Part shown: positions 9,393 through 18,196 of the stretch, piece after piece
How the letters are laid out: the number at the start of each line of letters is the position of its first letter
Position numbering within the stretch: position 1 is the first letter of the stretch
Source: Glaciecola sp. UBA983
GTDB taxonomy: Bacteria > Pseudomonadota > Gammaproteobacteria > Enterobacterales > Alteromonadaceae
Reading direction: 5' to 3'
DNA: 25,612 bases
Assembly: GCA_002292215.1 (NCBI GenBank)
Contig: DBBN01000119.1
Coordinates: forward strand, 1,802 to 27,413
Notes under the pieces: generated by a model
Seen by the model: the letters and a program-made list of their open reading frames with translations, nothing else
Database searches by the model: none
What the model was told of the DNA's origin: nothing
Made by a program: the position numbers and the translations under genes

Positions 9393-10060
9393 TGAGTAGT
9401 GGCAATTCACGTACAGTAGAAACAAACCAAGATGGGATTAATGATGCCCTTGATGGTTTAGTTAATAAGTACTTACATACTAAAAGCCTTAAGCCGATAC
9501 AGAAACATACACAAGATGCATTCGATAAAATGAATGAGTGGTTAGGTGCTTTTGATGGGGATATCATCTTTGATTCGTGCTGCGGGGTAGGATTAAGCAC
9601 TCAGCAGCTAGCTCGGCGATTTTCTGATGCCCGGATTATCGGGATAGATAAATCTGATATGCGTGTTGGTAAGCACTTACATTACTCGCAAGATGTTGAT
9701 AATAAAGCGGATAATTATTTGATTTTGCGGGCGGATGTCATTGATTTTTGGCGTTTAGCGGTGCAGGCTGGCATGCAATTAAGTCGACATTTTTTACTCT
9801 ATCCTAATCCTTACCCGAAAAAGACCCAAGTTCAAAAGCGCTGGCATGGTTCTGCATCATTTTTGGACTTACATCAACTAGGTGGACAACTTGAAGTACG
9901 AAGTAATTGGTTGTTATACCTGCAAGAATGTCAGTTTGTACTTACGAAACTTAAGCGTGAATCAGAGATTTCAGTAGTGAATGATCCTCAGCCCCTCACG
10001 ATGTTTGAAAAAAAATATCAAGCCAGCGGCCAAGACTGTTATCGCCTAGTGACTAGATAA
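9392..10060 (+). CDS. SAM-dependent methyltransferase related to TrmB (tRNA m7G46 methyltransferase family)
   Basis: A class I methyltransferase of 222 residues. Motif I is DSCCGVGLST (61-70) and the end of the next strand is IIGIDKSD (82-89). The block LLYPNPYPKKTQVQKRWHGS (135-154) is the counterpart of the TrmB substrate loop, normally FFPDPWPKKRHHKRR. It departs from true TrmB: the motif I Glu/Gly pattern is changed and the loop has Asn-Pro-Tyr in place of Asp-Pro-Trp. This suggests a paralogue with another substrate, and a separate canonical trmB is expected elsewhere. Its ATG shares one base with the permease stop, so it is translated as part of the ABC operon. Its 3' end overlaps the convergent EAL remnant by 15 bp. 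Confidence 0.82.
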   Translation: MSSGNSRTVETNQDGINDALDGLVNKYLHTKSLKPIQKHTQDAFDKMNEWLGAFDGDIIFDSCCGVGLSTQQLARRFSDARIIGIDKSDMRVGKHLHYSQDVDNKADNYLILRADVIDFWRLAVQAGMQLSRHFLLYPNPYPKKTQVQKRWHGSASFLDLHQLGGQLEVRSNWLLYLQECQFVLTKLKRESEISVVNDPQPLTMFEKKYQASGQDCYRLVTR

Positions 10061-10586
10061 AGCCGCTAAGGTCTGTTTAGGCTTTCCTAACAAATACCCT
10101 TGCGCGTAACGGATCCCTAATTCACGCAATAACGGCAACGTGGTATCATGTTCAACATATTCTGCAACGATCATTTGGTTATTGGCATGAGCTCGGGTGA
10201 TGAGTGATTGAAAACAAGATAATGTGGCAGCATCCATGTTGGCTGTGGCAATGACCTGTTCAGATAGTTTGAAGCCAGCAAAATCTAACGCAAATATATC
10301 CTGAGCAGCGCCGGACACATCGCTGATGTTATCGACAAAAATACCCACATTTAATTCCCGACATTGAGCAATGAATTGCGGTAAATCATCAAGTACGCTA
10401 AGCGCATCTAAGTGAAAAAAATATGTATTTGAATTAATATGGCTTACTCTTAAAACATAGCAGAGTTAGTAAAACTTGCCAGATAACCAGACAATTGGTC
10501 GTAATTAGGGCAAAAATGATAGACGAACCAATTCTAGACCTATATAGTTCGCTGTCTAAAATATATGGATAAAGTCGCATAAGCAT
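10046..10586 (-). pseudogene. Decayed membrane EAL-domain (c-di-GMP phosphodiesterase-like) gene
   Basis: Two reading frames look like the ends of one broken gene. The first (10586-10434, 50 codons from ATG) begins MLMRLYPYILDSELYRSR and runs into a hydrophobic helix at about 19-44, then stops. The second, shifted frame is open from 10465 to the TAG at 10046. It holds only the C-terminal half of an EAL domain: a degenerate VDNIS where DDFGT is expected, KLS for KID, then AEYVE for AEGVE, and the ending LRELGIRYAQGYLLGKP. The EAL motif and the first half of the domain are absent, and no start codon with a ribosome site precedes the second frame (GTG at 10348 is internal to the domain). The simplest reading is an internal deletion plus frameshift. 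Catalysis would be lost in any case. Confidence 0.6.
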
Positions 10587-10627
10587 GTCTGCATGGACGG
10601 GCAATTAGATAATCTTGAGGTATGCAG

Positions 10628-12238
10628 GTGAGTAACGCTGAAGCGAGTTTAGAGCATCTTTTCCGGGTATTTACGATGCCGGAACACCATGACTCAACTC
10701 TTAGTCGAATCGAACAACATTTATCAGATAATTTGTCTGACTTTTTGTCACGCCATGTGGTTGCCAAACAAACCTCTTTAGAAGAGATTGAACAGGATTT
10801 TAACGATCCACACATACCCTTACAGCCTGAATTTGTTTCTACTCATGCTGAGCACTTACTTACTAAGCTTGTTGCGAATTCTGTCAATACTTACGCACCA
10901 ACCTTTATTGGTCATATGACATCTGCTTTACCGTATTTTCATCTATCCTTGGCAAAGTTATTGGTGGGGTTAAACCAAAACCTGGTTAAGATTGAAACAT
11001 CCAAAGCATTTACCCCTTTAGAGCGACAAGTCTTGGGGATGATGCATAACTTGGTCTTTCAACAAGATGATGCTTTTTATTCCCAGCATCTGCATTCAGC
11101 TCAGCATTCTCTGGGTGCATTTTGTTCTGGCGGTACCGTTGCCAATGTCACTGCATTATGGGTGGCACGCAATGTTAAATTAGCAGCCAAACCTGGTTTC
11201 AAAGGGGTTTCACATGCAGGTCTTGCTGGGGCTTATCAAGCCTACGGTATTAATAATTTAGGTTTGATTAGCTCAAAACGAGGGCATTATTCATTAGGCA
11301 AAGCCGTTGATCTGTTGGGTATTGGGCGCAATAACATACTCCATGCGTCATTAGACTCCCATACCCTTAATCCTGCAGAAGTGTTGACGTTAGGTAAAGC
11401 CTATCAAGAGCAAGGCAATGACTTATTAGCGATTGTCGGTGTAGCAGGAACGACTGAAACCGGACATGTTGATCCACTTGAGGAACTTGCTGATGTGGCA
11501 CAAGAATTAGGATGTTGGTTCCATGTTGATGCTGCATGGGGTGGGGCGACATTATTTTCAGAGACGCACCGAGGTTTACTTAAAGGCATTGAACGAGCGG
11601 ATTCAGTGACTCTTGACGCTCATAAACAAATGTACGTGCCGATGGGAGCTGGCATGACCTTATTCAAAGATCCAGCCATATCAAGTGCAGTTCGACATCA
11701 TGCTCAGTATATTCTGCGCAAAGGCTCAAAAGATTTAGGTTCGACTACGCTTGAAGGCTCGCGTAATGGAATGGCGATGATGGTCTATTCATCATTGCAT
11801 GTTTTGGGTAAATCTGGTTATGAATTACTAATTGATCAAAGTATTGATAAAGCAAAAGTATTTGCCGACATGATCACCGCGCATCCAGATTTTGAACTCA
11901 TTACCGCGCCTACGCTTTCATTATTGACCTATCGTTATAACCCTGCAGCTATTCAAGCGCACTCAGGGAGCTCTGAAGCGATTAATGAGCAACTAGACAA
12001 GCTAACTAAAGCGATACAAAAACAACAGCGTGAGGCAGGCAAATCATTTGTGTCACGCACCCGATTAAGTATTAATCGTTATGACAATCAATGTTTGACC
12101 GTATTTAGGGTTGTGATAGCTAATCCGCTGACTACGGTGGCACACTTAGCGGCAATTTTAGAGGAGCAAGCTGAGATCGCTCAAGCTCATCCTCTTTGTG
12201 CTGAGCTACTGCAAGCTCAAGAATGTTTTACAGTGTAA
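10628..12238 (+). CDS. panP: PLP-dependent aspartate 1-decarboxylase PanP (beta-alanine supply for pantothenate)
   Basis: A group II PLP-dependent decarboxylase that is expected to make beta-alanine from L-aspartate, replacing the pyruvoyl enzyme PanD. PLP-fold motifs are clear: [13 protein letters not shown] (substrate/phosphate site), HVDAAWGG with the Asp that pairs with the pyridine nitrogen, and [15 protein letters not shown] with the Schiff-base lysine (residue 333 from this start). The length of 536 residues matches vibrio PanP (about 548). An ATG at 10622 is also in frame but lies 1 nt after GAGG. The GTG at 10628 is 7 nt from the same GAGG, so I prefer it. The 3' end overlaps convergent panC by 11 bp, and the placement beside panCB supports the aspartate assignment over glutamate or tyrosine. 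Confidence 0.9.
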   Translation: MSNAEASLEHLFRVFTMPEHHDSTLSRIEQHLSDNLSDFLSRHVVAKQTSLEEIEQDFNDPHIPLQPEFVSTHAEHLLTKLVANSVNTYAPTFIGHMTSALPYFHLSLAKLLVGLNQNLVKIETSKAFTPLERQVLGMMHNLVFQQDDAFYSQHLHSAQHSLGAFCSGGTVANVTALWVARNVKLAAKPGFKGVSHAGLAGAYQAYGINNLGLISSKRGHYSLGKAVDLLGIGRNNILHASLDSHTLNPAEVLTLGKAYQEQGNDLLAIVGVAGTTETGHVDPLEELADVAQELGCWFHVDAAWGGATLFSETHRGLLKGIERADSVTLDAHKQMYVPMGAGMTLFKDPAISSAVRHHAQYILRKGSKDLGSTTLEGSRNGMAMMVYSSLHVLGKSGYELLIDQSIDKAKVFADMITAHPDFELITAPTLSLLTYRYNPAAIQAHSGSSEAINEQLDKLTKAIQKQQREAGKSFVSRTRLSINRYDNQCLTVFRVVIANPLTTVAHLAAILEEQAEIAQAHPLCAELLQAQECFTV

Positions 12239-13076
12239 TCTGAATATTATCTATAAGGCGTGTTTTACCTAAAAACGCTGCAATTAATACAACCAGTTCT
12301 TTGGCTTCAAATGATGCTGGTTGTAACGTAAACGCATCTCGGATCTCAATATAATCAGGTTTAAAACCCGCTACAGCAAGCATGGCGTTTTCTTGCTCAA
12401 TCATTTGCGTAAAATCCCGTCTGCCCAGCTCAATTTCGGCTTTAATCCTAGAGATAGCGATATATACCAGAGGAGCTAGTGCTCGCTCCTGCTTAGTTAA
12501 ATAACCATTGCGGGAACTCATTGCTAAACCATCATCATGGCGCATCGTCGGGATCCCATGGATCGATAAATTCATCGATAAATCCGTCACCATTGCTTTA
12601 ATAACTTGGAGCTGCTGGTAATCTTTTTCACCAAAAAAAGCGCTATTTGGCTGCACCATATTAAATAGCTTACTGACTATGGTCGCGACCCCTCGAAAAT
12701 GCCCAGGTCGGCTAGCCCCACAAATCATATAAGAGATCCCTGGTACTTCAACAAATGTTTGTTGCTCTAAACCACGTGGGTAAATTGCTTTAACTGTAGG
12801 AGTAAAAAGTACATCCACACCCATCTCTGCAAGCTGAGCACTGTCTTTCTCTAAGGTGCGAGGGTAATTGTCGAGATCTTCATCAGCCCCAAATTGTAGT
12901 GGGTTAACAAAAATCGATACCACCACGATATCTGCATGCTTCTTTGCTTCTGCCACTAGCGATAAATGTCCTGCGTGGAGGTTACCCATTGTCGGGACAA
13001 AACCAATCCGCTTGCCAGCCAATTGCCATCCACGACGAACATCGCGCAATGCTTCTATAGTACTAATGGTGTGCAT
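12228..13076 (-). CDS. panC: Pantothenate synthetase (pantoate-beta-alanine ligase)
   Basis: This joins pantoate and beta-alanine with ATP through a pantoyl-adenylate, the last step of vitamin B5 synthesis, in the cytosol. It is 282 residues, the usual length. Nucleotidyltransferase signatures are present: [10 protein letters not shown] (28-37, HIGH-like), [10 protein letters not shown] (147-156) and MSSRNGYL (186-193, KMSKS-like). It begins 24 nt after panB on the same strand, and its end overlaps the convergent panP gene, which is expected to supply its beta-alanine. Confidence 0.98.
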   Translation of the reverse strand: MHTISTIEALRDVRRGWQLAGKRIGFVPTMGNLHAGHLSLVAEAKKHADIVVVSIFVNPLQFGADEDLDNYPRTLEKDSAQLAEMGVDVLFTPTVKAIYPRGLEQQTFVEVPGISYMICGASRPGHFRGVATIVSKLFNMVQPNSAFFGEKDYQQLQVIKAMVTDLSMNLSIHGIPTMRHDDGLAMSSRNGYLTKQERALAPLVYIAISRIKAEIELGRRDFTQMIEQENAMLAVAGFKPDYIEIRDAFTLQPASFEAKELVVLIAAFLGKTRLIDNIQITL

Positions 13077-13100
13077 CTGAAATATTCCTTAGCGAAAATG

Positions 13101-13898
13101 CTATTGTGAAAATGAATGTTCAGGACCAGGAAACGTCCCTACTGAAACTTCATCAATATACGCTTGTACAGCAGTGTGTAGATCACCCGTTTGAGCTAAG
13201 TAATTTTTTGAGAATTTTGGCATATAGTTAGCACTTACACCGAGCATATCGTGCATAACAAGTATTTGTCCATCCGTATCTGGACCTGCACCGATGCCAA
13301 TAACAGGGATTGTAAGTAACTCAGAAACGCGTTTGGCCAACGCTTGAGGAATACACTCTAGCACTAATAATTGAGCCCCTGCACCTTGTAAGCGTTGTGC
13401 ATCGCTACATAATTTATCTGCTTGGGCTTGTTGTCTACCTTGAACTTTAAATCCACCAAACACATGAACAGACTGTGGAGTTAACCCTAAATGAGCACAT
13501 ACTGGCACGCCACGTTCGGTTAATTTAGTAATCGTGCTACACAGCCATTCGCCGCCTTCAACTTTAACCATACTTGCACCAGCTGCCATTAAGATTGCAG
13601 CGTTATGCATCGCATCACTTTCGGAGCCATAGGACATGAATGGCATATCAGCAATGACAAATGCTCTATCAACACCGGCAGCAACCGCTTTAGTGTGGTA
13701 TGCAATTTCAGCAGTAGTGACAGCTAATGTGTCTTTTTCACCTTTGAGAACCATGCCTAATGAATCACCGATTAAAATAACATCGATTCCTTTACTATCA
13801 AACAGCTTGGCAAAGCTCGCATCATAAGCCGTAAGCGCAGTAATTTTTTCTCCGGCTTGTTTTTTGGCTAATAAACCGGATGTGGTCATCTTTTTCAT
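13101..13898 (-). CDS. panB: 3-methyl-2-oxobutanoate hydroxymethyltransferase (ketopantoate synthase)
   Basis: This transfers a one-carbon unit from methylene-tetrahydrofolate to 2-oxoisovalerate to form ketopantoate. It is a 265-residue TIM-barrel enzyme. The metal and substrate residues known for the E. coli enzyme are visible: Asp45 in IGDSLGMV, Asp84 in ADMPFMSYG and Glu182 in VLECIP. The blocks [18 protein letters not shown] and [21 protein letters not shown] (shown split: [18 protein letters not shown]) also fit. It lies 17 nt after folK and 24 nt before panC, all on the minus strand. Its folate substrate ties it loosely to folK. Confidence 0.98.
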   Translation of the reverse strand: MKKMTTSGLLAKKQAGEKITALTAYDASFAKLFDSKGIDVILIGDSLGMVLKGEKDTLAVTTAEIAYHTKAVAAGVDRAFVIADMPFMSYGSESDAMHNAAILMAAGASMVKVEGGEWLCSTITKLTERGVPVCAHLGLTPQSVHVFGGFKVQGRQQAQADKLCSDAQRLQGAGAQLLVLECIPQALAKRVSELLTIPVIGIGAGPDTDGQILVMHDMLGVSANYMPKFSKNYLAQTGDLHTAVQAYIDEVSVGTFPGPEHSFSQ

Positions 13899-13915
13899 TA
13901 CTCAAATTCCCAAAG

Positions 13916-14422
13916 TTAATTTAGCGCAATGCGACGCAATTGACTGACGTCACATTCGCTGACCCATTTTGCAATGGGGTGATTATCTGGCATTAATAAA
14001 TCTGGTTGTATTTCGAACAACGGTACCAGCACAAACTCGCGGTGGCGCATGCCATAATGTGGCAGTGTTAATTCTTGGTTATTATATGTCTGACGACCGA
14101 GCATCAGTAAATCTAAATCTAACATCCGTGGTCCCCAATGTTCACCATCGCGTACTCGTCCATGCTCATGTTCAATGCTTTGTAATTGATGTAACAGATA
14201 TAGCCCATCAAGAGAGGTGCTAATTTTGCATACCGCATTAGTGTAATTAGGTTGTTCGCTGGGTCCCATTGGCACCGAATCATAAAATGAAGAACAGGCC
14301 AGCAATTCCAGATTGGGTATTAATGCAATGTGGGATAGAGCACTGGAAATACTGGCGACAGGATCTCCTAGGTTTGCACCTAGCCCGATAAAACCGATAT
14401 TGGGTTGATTTTCAGTCGCCAT
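13916..14422 (-). CDS. folK: 2-amino-4-hydroxy-6-hydroxymethyldihydropteridine pyrophosphokinase (HPPK)
   Basis: This transfers pyrophosphate from ATP to 6-hydroxymethyl-7,8-dihydropterin in folate synthesis. It is 168 residues, near the 159 of E. coli FolK. GLGANLGDP (13-21) opens the protein, and the HPPK signature GPRMLDLDLLM (97-107) contains the two Mg-binding aspartates (102 and 104). It starts 6 nt after the stop of pcnB and is followed by panB after 17 nt. The same pcnB-folK-panB-panC order is found in enterobacteria. Confidence 0.97.
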   Translation of the reverse strand: MATENQPNIGFIGLGANLGDPVASISSALSHIALIPNLELLACSSFYDSVPMGPSEQPNYTNAVCKISTSLDGLYLLHQLQSIEHEHGRVRDGEHWGPRMLDLDLLMLGRQTYNNQELTLPHYGMRHREFVLVPLFEIQPDLLMPDNHPIAKWVSECDVSQLRRIALN

Positions 14423-14428
14423 CAGACA

Positions 14429-15772
14429 TTAAATTTGGTTGGGTTTTCGTTTGGATTTAGATGGTTTACGCCTACGCGACACTTTACCATTTGGGTGGCC
14501 AAGTAAATTATCTATCATTGTTTTGCGCTGGTCACTGTTTGCTTCTTGAAACTCAGTCCACCAATCTGCTAATTCATATAGCTGGCCACCTTCAATTTCA
14601 CCACGTAACAATAAAAAGTCATACGCAGCACGGAAACGAGGGTGAGCTAACATTTGATGAGCCCGACGACCATGACGACGACCTAAACGATGTTGAAAGG
14701 CCCATATCTCACGCATTGTAACGCTAAAGCGTTTGGGGATCATGATCCGTTGTAATTGACGTTGCAAAACATCTGACATCGCCATATTAAAAGCATCAGC
14801 AGGAGATAAATCGGTTTCACATGCTAATTTTTGGCTTTGTTCTTCAATGGGATACCACAGCATTGCGGCATACAAAAATGCTGGCGTAACACGTTGTCCC
14901 GTGTTGATACGATTATCGGTATTCGTGATCACTTGATCGATAAATTTACGTTCACGAGTATCGGTGTTTAACAAAGACCCTGTTTGCGGGAAAAGTTTAT
15001 CGAACAAACCGTATTTCAACAGCAGATGATAAGTTGCAAGACCTTGGCCATTAAAGAATAATTTTAATACTTCTTCAAATAAGCGCGCTGGTGGAATATT
15101 TTCAAGTAAATACGCAAACTTTTTGATGGCATGCTCACTAGCAGAGTCGATTTGCATATCGAGTTTAGCGGCAAAGCGCACGGCTCTAAGCATGCGCACA
15201 GGGTCTTCACGGTAACGTGTTTCAGGATCGCCTATCAACGAGATGGTTTTGCGTTTAATCGAATCTAATCCACCCGCGAAATCTCTAATCGAACCATCAT
15301 TGACATTGTAATACATGGCATTGATTGTAAAGTCACGGCGCGCAGCGTCTTGTTGCAGTGAACCAAAGACGTTATCGCGAACTAGCTGTCCTTCACCATC
15401 TTTTTTGGATTTATCAGTCGCTTTGGTCTGCTCAACATGCGGGCCTCGAAAGGTAGCTACTTCGATAACTTCTCGACCAAAAATAACATGCGCTAAACGA
15501 AAACGTCTGCCGATAATTCGGCAGTTTTTGAATTGTGCTTTGATTTGTTCTGGTGTCGCATCGGTAGCAATATCAAAGTCTTTTGGATGTTTATTGAGAA
15601 GCAAGTCACGCACACACCCACCGACTAGATAGGCTTCATACCCTGCAGAAGTTAAGCGGCGTAGTACTTTTATTGCGTTTACACCGATATCCTCGACTTG
15701 CACATGGTGCTCTTGTTGAGTAATGATTTGCATCGGTGGCAGTTTTAGTTCGTTTGTCTCATTAGTAGACAT
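14429..15772 (-). CDS. pcnB: Poly(A) polymerase I
   Basis: This adds 3' poly(A) tails to RNA and so promotes decay by exonucleases. It is 447 residues. The class II nucleotidyltransferase head has GGCVRDLLL (51-59) and the catalytic aspartates in KDFDIATDA (64-72), followed by RRDFTINAMYY. The tail after the RNA-binding domain is very basic (RRRKPSKSKRKPNQI). Features that separate poly(A) polymerase from CCA-adding enzyme are its length, the conserved block around GRRFRLAHVIFG and the basic tail, but this is by recognition only. An 83-nt gap separates it from gluQ; the gap holds a short hairpin. Confidence 0.95.
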   Translation of the reverse strand: MSTNETNELKLPPMQIITQQEHHVQVEDIGVNAIKVLRRLTSAGYEAYLVGGCVRDLLLNKHPKDFDIATDATPEQIKAQFKNCRIIGRRFRLAHVIFGREVIEVATFRGPHVEQTKATDKSKKDGEGQLVRDNVFGSLQQDAARRDFTINAMYYNVNDGSIRDFAGGLDSIKRKTISLIGDPETRYREDPVRMLRAVRFAAKLDMQIDSASEHAIKKFAYLLENIPPARLFEEVLKLFFNGQGLATYHLLLKYGLFDKLFPQTGSLLNTDTRERKFIDQVITNTDNRINTGQRVTPAFLYAAMLWYPIEEQSQKLACETDLSPADAFNMAMSDVLQRQLQRIMIPKRFSVTMREIWAFQHRLGRRHGRRAHQMLAHPRFRAAYDFLLLRGEIEGGQLYELADWWTEFQEANSDQRKTMIDNLLGHPNGKVSRRRKPSKSKRKPNQI

Positions 15773-15858
15773 CGCATTTTTTATTTTAGTTATTGCGCGT
15801 TTAAAGATAAGTCACGCTCCTGTATTGTAATATGATAATAATAAGCTGAAATAGCTTA
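15773..15858 (-). promoter_or_regulatory. Gap between gluQ and pcnB with a short hairpin
   Basis: At the very end of gluQ, TAAGCT (15842-15847) and AGCTTA (15853-15858) can form a 6-bp stem with a 5-nt loop. On the transcribed minus strand an AT-rich but mixed stretch follows, not a U tract. This may be a weak terminator or processing site, and the pcnB promoter may lie here as well. Confidence 0.3.
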
Positions 15859-16737
15859 CGTAACAATGATTTCATGCTTTGGAAAGTGAATTCCTTTGCG
15901 CCAAGCCATTGTTGCGGCTTTTAAAATAGTTGTGATTGCTGATTTTTGTACAGTATCGCTTAATTGTATATTTAATAAATTTAGACAAAACAATATGTTA
16001 TCTTTAGCTAAGGTGTCATTGATCGCAGGTGCATGATTTTGTTTACTTAACTTATGACCCGGTGCCTTTACCAATAAGGGTGTATGCCCATAACGAGGTA
16101 ATGACGCTGAAAAATGCGACCAAATATTCAATTGCGCTAAGGTAGTGGGTAATAAATCGCAACCACGCACGATATCAGTCACTCCTTGCGCAATATCATC
16201 TAAGACTACTGCTAAGTTATAAGCGACGAGTCCATCTTTACGTTGAATGATAATGTCTTCTTTATCGATACTATTGTCAGTTGCTGATATTTGACCTTGA
16301 AAGCGATCCGTAAAGGAGGTGATCAGATCTGGGTTTATATAACGAATAGCACTGGGTTGGTTTGTGATGTGTTTATGTTTGCAGGTGCCAAGATAAATAC
16401 CACCTTGTTGTTTTATTTCAGCGCGAGTGCACCGACATCGGTATGCGTGATTAGAATTGAGTAGTGCATCAATAGTCTGTTGATAAAAGGATAAGCGACT
16501 GGATTGAAATAAAATATCGCCGTCATGGTGCAGGCCGTGTGCATGTAGGGACTGTAATATCGCTTGGTCCGCGTGTAATACTTGTCGCGGAGGGTCGATA
16601 TCTTCCATCCGCACCAACCAAATACCATCATGAGCCTTGGCGTCTAAATAACTCGTTAACGCTGTCAGTAGCGAGCCAATATGTAGTGGACCTGAAGGGG
16701 ACGGTGCAAACCGACCCACATAATGACTCGCTTCCAA
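15856..16737 (-). CDS. gluQ: Glutamyl-Q tRNA(Asp) synthetase
   Basis: This paralogue of the GluRS catalytic core attaches glutamate to the queuosine at the anticodon wobble position of tRNA(Asp). It is 293 residues, lacking the anticodon-binding domain of full GluRS, as is normal. It has HIGH-like HIGS (19-22) in GRFAPSPSGPLHIGS, a KMSKS-like KLSKQ (229-233), and zinc ligands Cys101, Cys103, Tyr115 and Cys119 in the CRCTRAEI...YLGTC block. It starts 5 nt after dksA, the usual dksA-gluQ pairing, so the two are almost certainly co-transcribed. Confidence 0.97.
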   Translation of the reverse strand: MEASHYVGRFAPSPSGPLHIGSLLTALTSYLDAKAHDGIWLVRMEDIDPPRQVLHADQAILQSLHAHGLHHDGDILFQSSRLSFYQQTIDALLNSNHAYRCRCTRAEIKQQGGIYLGTCKHKHITNQPSAIRYINPDLITSFTDRFQGQISATDNSIDKEDIIIQRKDGLVAYNLAVVLDDIAQGVTDIVRGCDLLPTTLAQLNIWSHFSASLPRYGHTPLLVKAPGHKLSKQNHAPAINDTLAKDNILFCLNLLNIQLSDTVQKSAITTILKAATMAWRKGIHFPKHEIIVT

Positions 16738-16742
16738 GAGAC

Positions 16743-17192
16743 TTAACCTTGCATTTGTTTTTCTTTGATTTCTGCCATGGTTTTACAATCAATACACATA
16801 TCAGCAGTAGGACGAGCTTCTAAGCGTTTAACGCCGATTTCAATCCCACAAGAATCACAAAAACCAAAATCATCATCTTCGATACGTTTTAACGTCTTTT
16901 CGATTTTTTTGATTAATTTACGTTCACGATCACGAGTCCGTAATTCTAAAGAAAATTCTTCTTCTTGAGCTGCACGGTCAACCGGATCGGGAAAGTTTGA
17001 TGCTTCATCCTTCATGTGCGTCACAGTACGATCGACTTCTTCACGTAATTGTGTGCGCCATGCTTGTAATATTTTACGAAAATGCGACATTTGCGCATCA
17101 TTCATATATTCCTCAACAGAATCCGCATCGTATGGCGTTAATCCTGCGAGCGCGAGTAATCCTAATGATTTATTGGTTTTTGTTGTGGGCAT
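16743..17192 (-). CDS. dksA: RNA polymerase-binding transcription factor DksA
   Basis: This acts with ppGpp in the secondary channel of RNA polymerase to repress rRNA promoters and activate amino-acid promoters in the stringent response. It is 149 residues (E. coli 151). The long coiled coil carries the tip motif DPVDRA (Asp69, Asp72, Ala74). The four-cysteine zinc finger is intact (Cys112, 115, 133, 136), so it is the zinc-dependent form. AAAGGAG lies 7 nt before the ATG, a strong ribosome site. It is the first gene of the likely dksA-gluQ unit, after a 183-nt gap from sfsA. Confidence 0.98.
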   Translation of the reverse strand: MPTTKTNKSLGLLALAGLTPYDADSVEEYMNDAQMSHFRKILQAWRTQLREEVDRTVTHMKDEASNFPDPVDRAAQEEEFSLELRTRDRERKLIKKIEKTLKRIEDDDFGFCDSCGIEIGVKRLEARPTADMCIDCKTMAEIKEKQMQG

Positions 17193-17375
17193 AACCCATC
17201 TCCTTTAAAAATGGCATCGCTTCGGTCTACTTTAATTTCAACCTTACCATTTGTATGTACTGCACGTTTACTGCACTGAATGCTGTATATAGGATACAGC
17301 GTTACAGCAATTTAACTACAAGAATATTTATTGAAAGAGAATATGGGGCTAAATTCAGAAAAATCAAACCTAAAT
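17193..17375 (-). promoter_or_regulatory. dksA upstream region with inverted repeat
   Basis: This 183-nt gap on the minus strand should hold the dksA promoter, but I cannot fix it with confidence. An inverted repeat, GCTGTAT (17282-17288) and ATACAGC (17294-17300) with a 5-nt spacer, lies about 90-110 nt before the dksA ATG. It is not followed by a U tract, so it is not a terminator of sfsA. Confidence 0.35.
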
Positions 17376-18143
17376 TCACATAATAAAATTTAACTCTTGA
17401 TTTATAAGGATATTTTCTTGGTTTATTTTACAGTTGTAGGCTAAAAACTCTACACCTAGGGATTTTGCTTCCGCGACTAATTGAGCATAAGTAGAATCAA
17501 TATGAGTGGCTGGGCTGACTTGGCTAATCCCTGTATGCTGAACTAAATACAGCATCACAGCTCGTTGCGGTAAATTTGATGGTCTATCCAAGACATGCAT
17601 TAATTCACGACAGTGTTTGTGTGCTCGGGTAGAAATGGTGTCAGGGAAATAACCTAATGAAGACTGTGGCGCCTGTAACGTGACACTTTTTACTTCTAAA
17701 TACGTTAGTGAGTCGTCGGTATGAGTTAATAAAAAATCTATTTTAGATTGTTCTTTTCCGTATTTTACTTCGCAGTCAATATCGCTAATATTAGGCAAAG
17801 AAGTAATAAGACCTTGTTGTAATGCTGCTTTGACGATGTTGTTTGCGCGGTGTGTATTGACACCTATCCACTCTTCTTGCGTATTTTGCACGAGTTCTAA
17901 TGTGTATTTTAGTTTCCGTTTCGGATCATCATTAGGCTGTACCCACGCAGTAAAACCTGGTTCGGCGCAGCCAGTCATCTTGCCCGTATTAGGACAATGC
18001 GCAGTAATGATTTCACCCGTATCAAGCTCGACATCAGCAAAAAAACGTTTGTAACGTGCGATTAATTTACCTTTTAATAGCGGTCTTTTAAACAGTCCAG
18101 TAAATAGTGCTGGTGAGGGTATCGTCTGTGCAGGGAAAGGCAT
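17376..18143 (-). CDS. sfsA: SfsA family protein (sugar fermentation stimulation protein)
   Basis: The SfsA family was named for stimulating maltose gene expression in E. coli when overproduced. It has a nuclease-like fold with a DNA-binding N-terminal domain, and its true function is unsettled. This copy has 255 residues (E. coli 234). The family blocks are HCPNTGKMTGCAEPG, WIGVNTHRANNIV, YGKEQSKIDFLLTH, YLEVKSVTLQ, FPDTISTRAHKHCRELM and AMLYLVQHTG-like RAVMLYLVQHTG. The linkage sfsA-dksA-gluQ-pcnB-folK is conserved in many gammaproteobacteria. The start has no good ribosome site. It is divergent from pepB, separated by only 53 nt. Confidence 0.96.
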   Translation of the reverse strand: MPFPAQTIPSPALFTGLFKRPLLKGKLIARYKRFFADVELDTGEIITAHCPNTGKMTGCAEPGFTAWVQPNDDPKRKLKYTLELVQNTQEEWIGVNTHRANNIVKAALQQGLITSLPNISDIDCEVKYGKEQSKIDFLLTHTDDSLTYLEVKSVTLQAPQSSLGYFPDTISTRAHKHCRELMHVLDRPSNLPQRAVMLYLVQHTGISQVSPATHIDSTYAQLVAEAKSLGVEFLAYNCKINQENILINQELNFIM

Positions 18144-18196
18144 GATATACTTACTAAAATGACATTGAATAAAAACATATTAAGAAGCATATCACA

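Noticed and set aside
7690..10060. A defence or toxin system in the ABC-methyltransferase operon
   Set aside because: The genes are ordinary ABC-2 exporter subunits and a TrmB-like enzyme in a syntenic place near the pan genes; nothing suggests restriction or toxin function.
14461..14721. Plus-strand open frame opposite the end of pcnB
   Set aside because: Composition follows the basic C-terminus of PcnB read backwards; no ribosome site or family match.
16539..17208. Several plus-strand frames opposite gluQ and dksA
   Set aside because: Shadows of conserved minus-strand genes with no own start signals.
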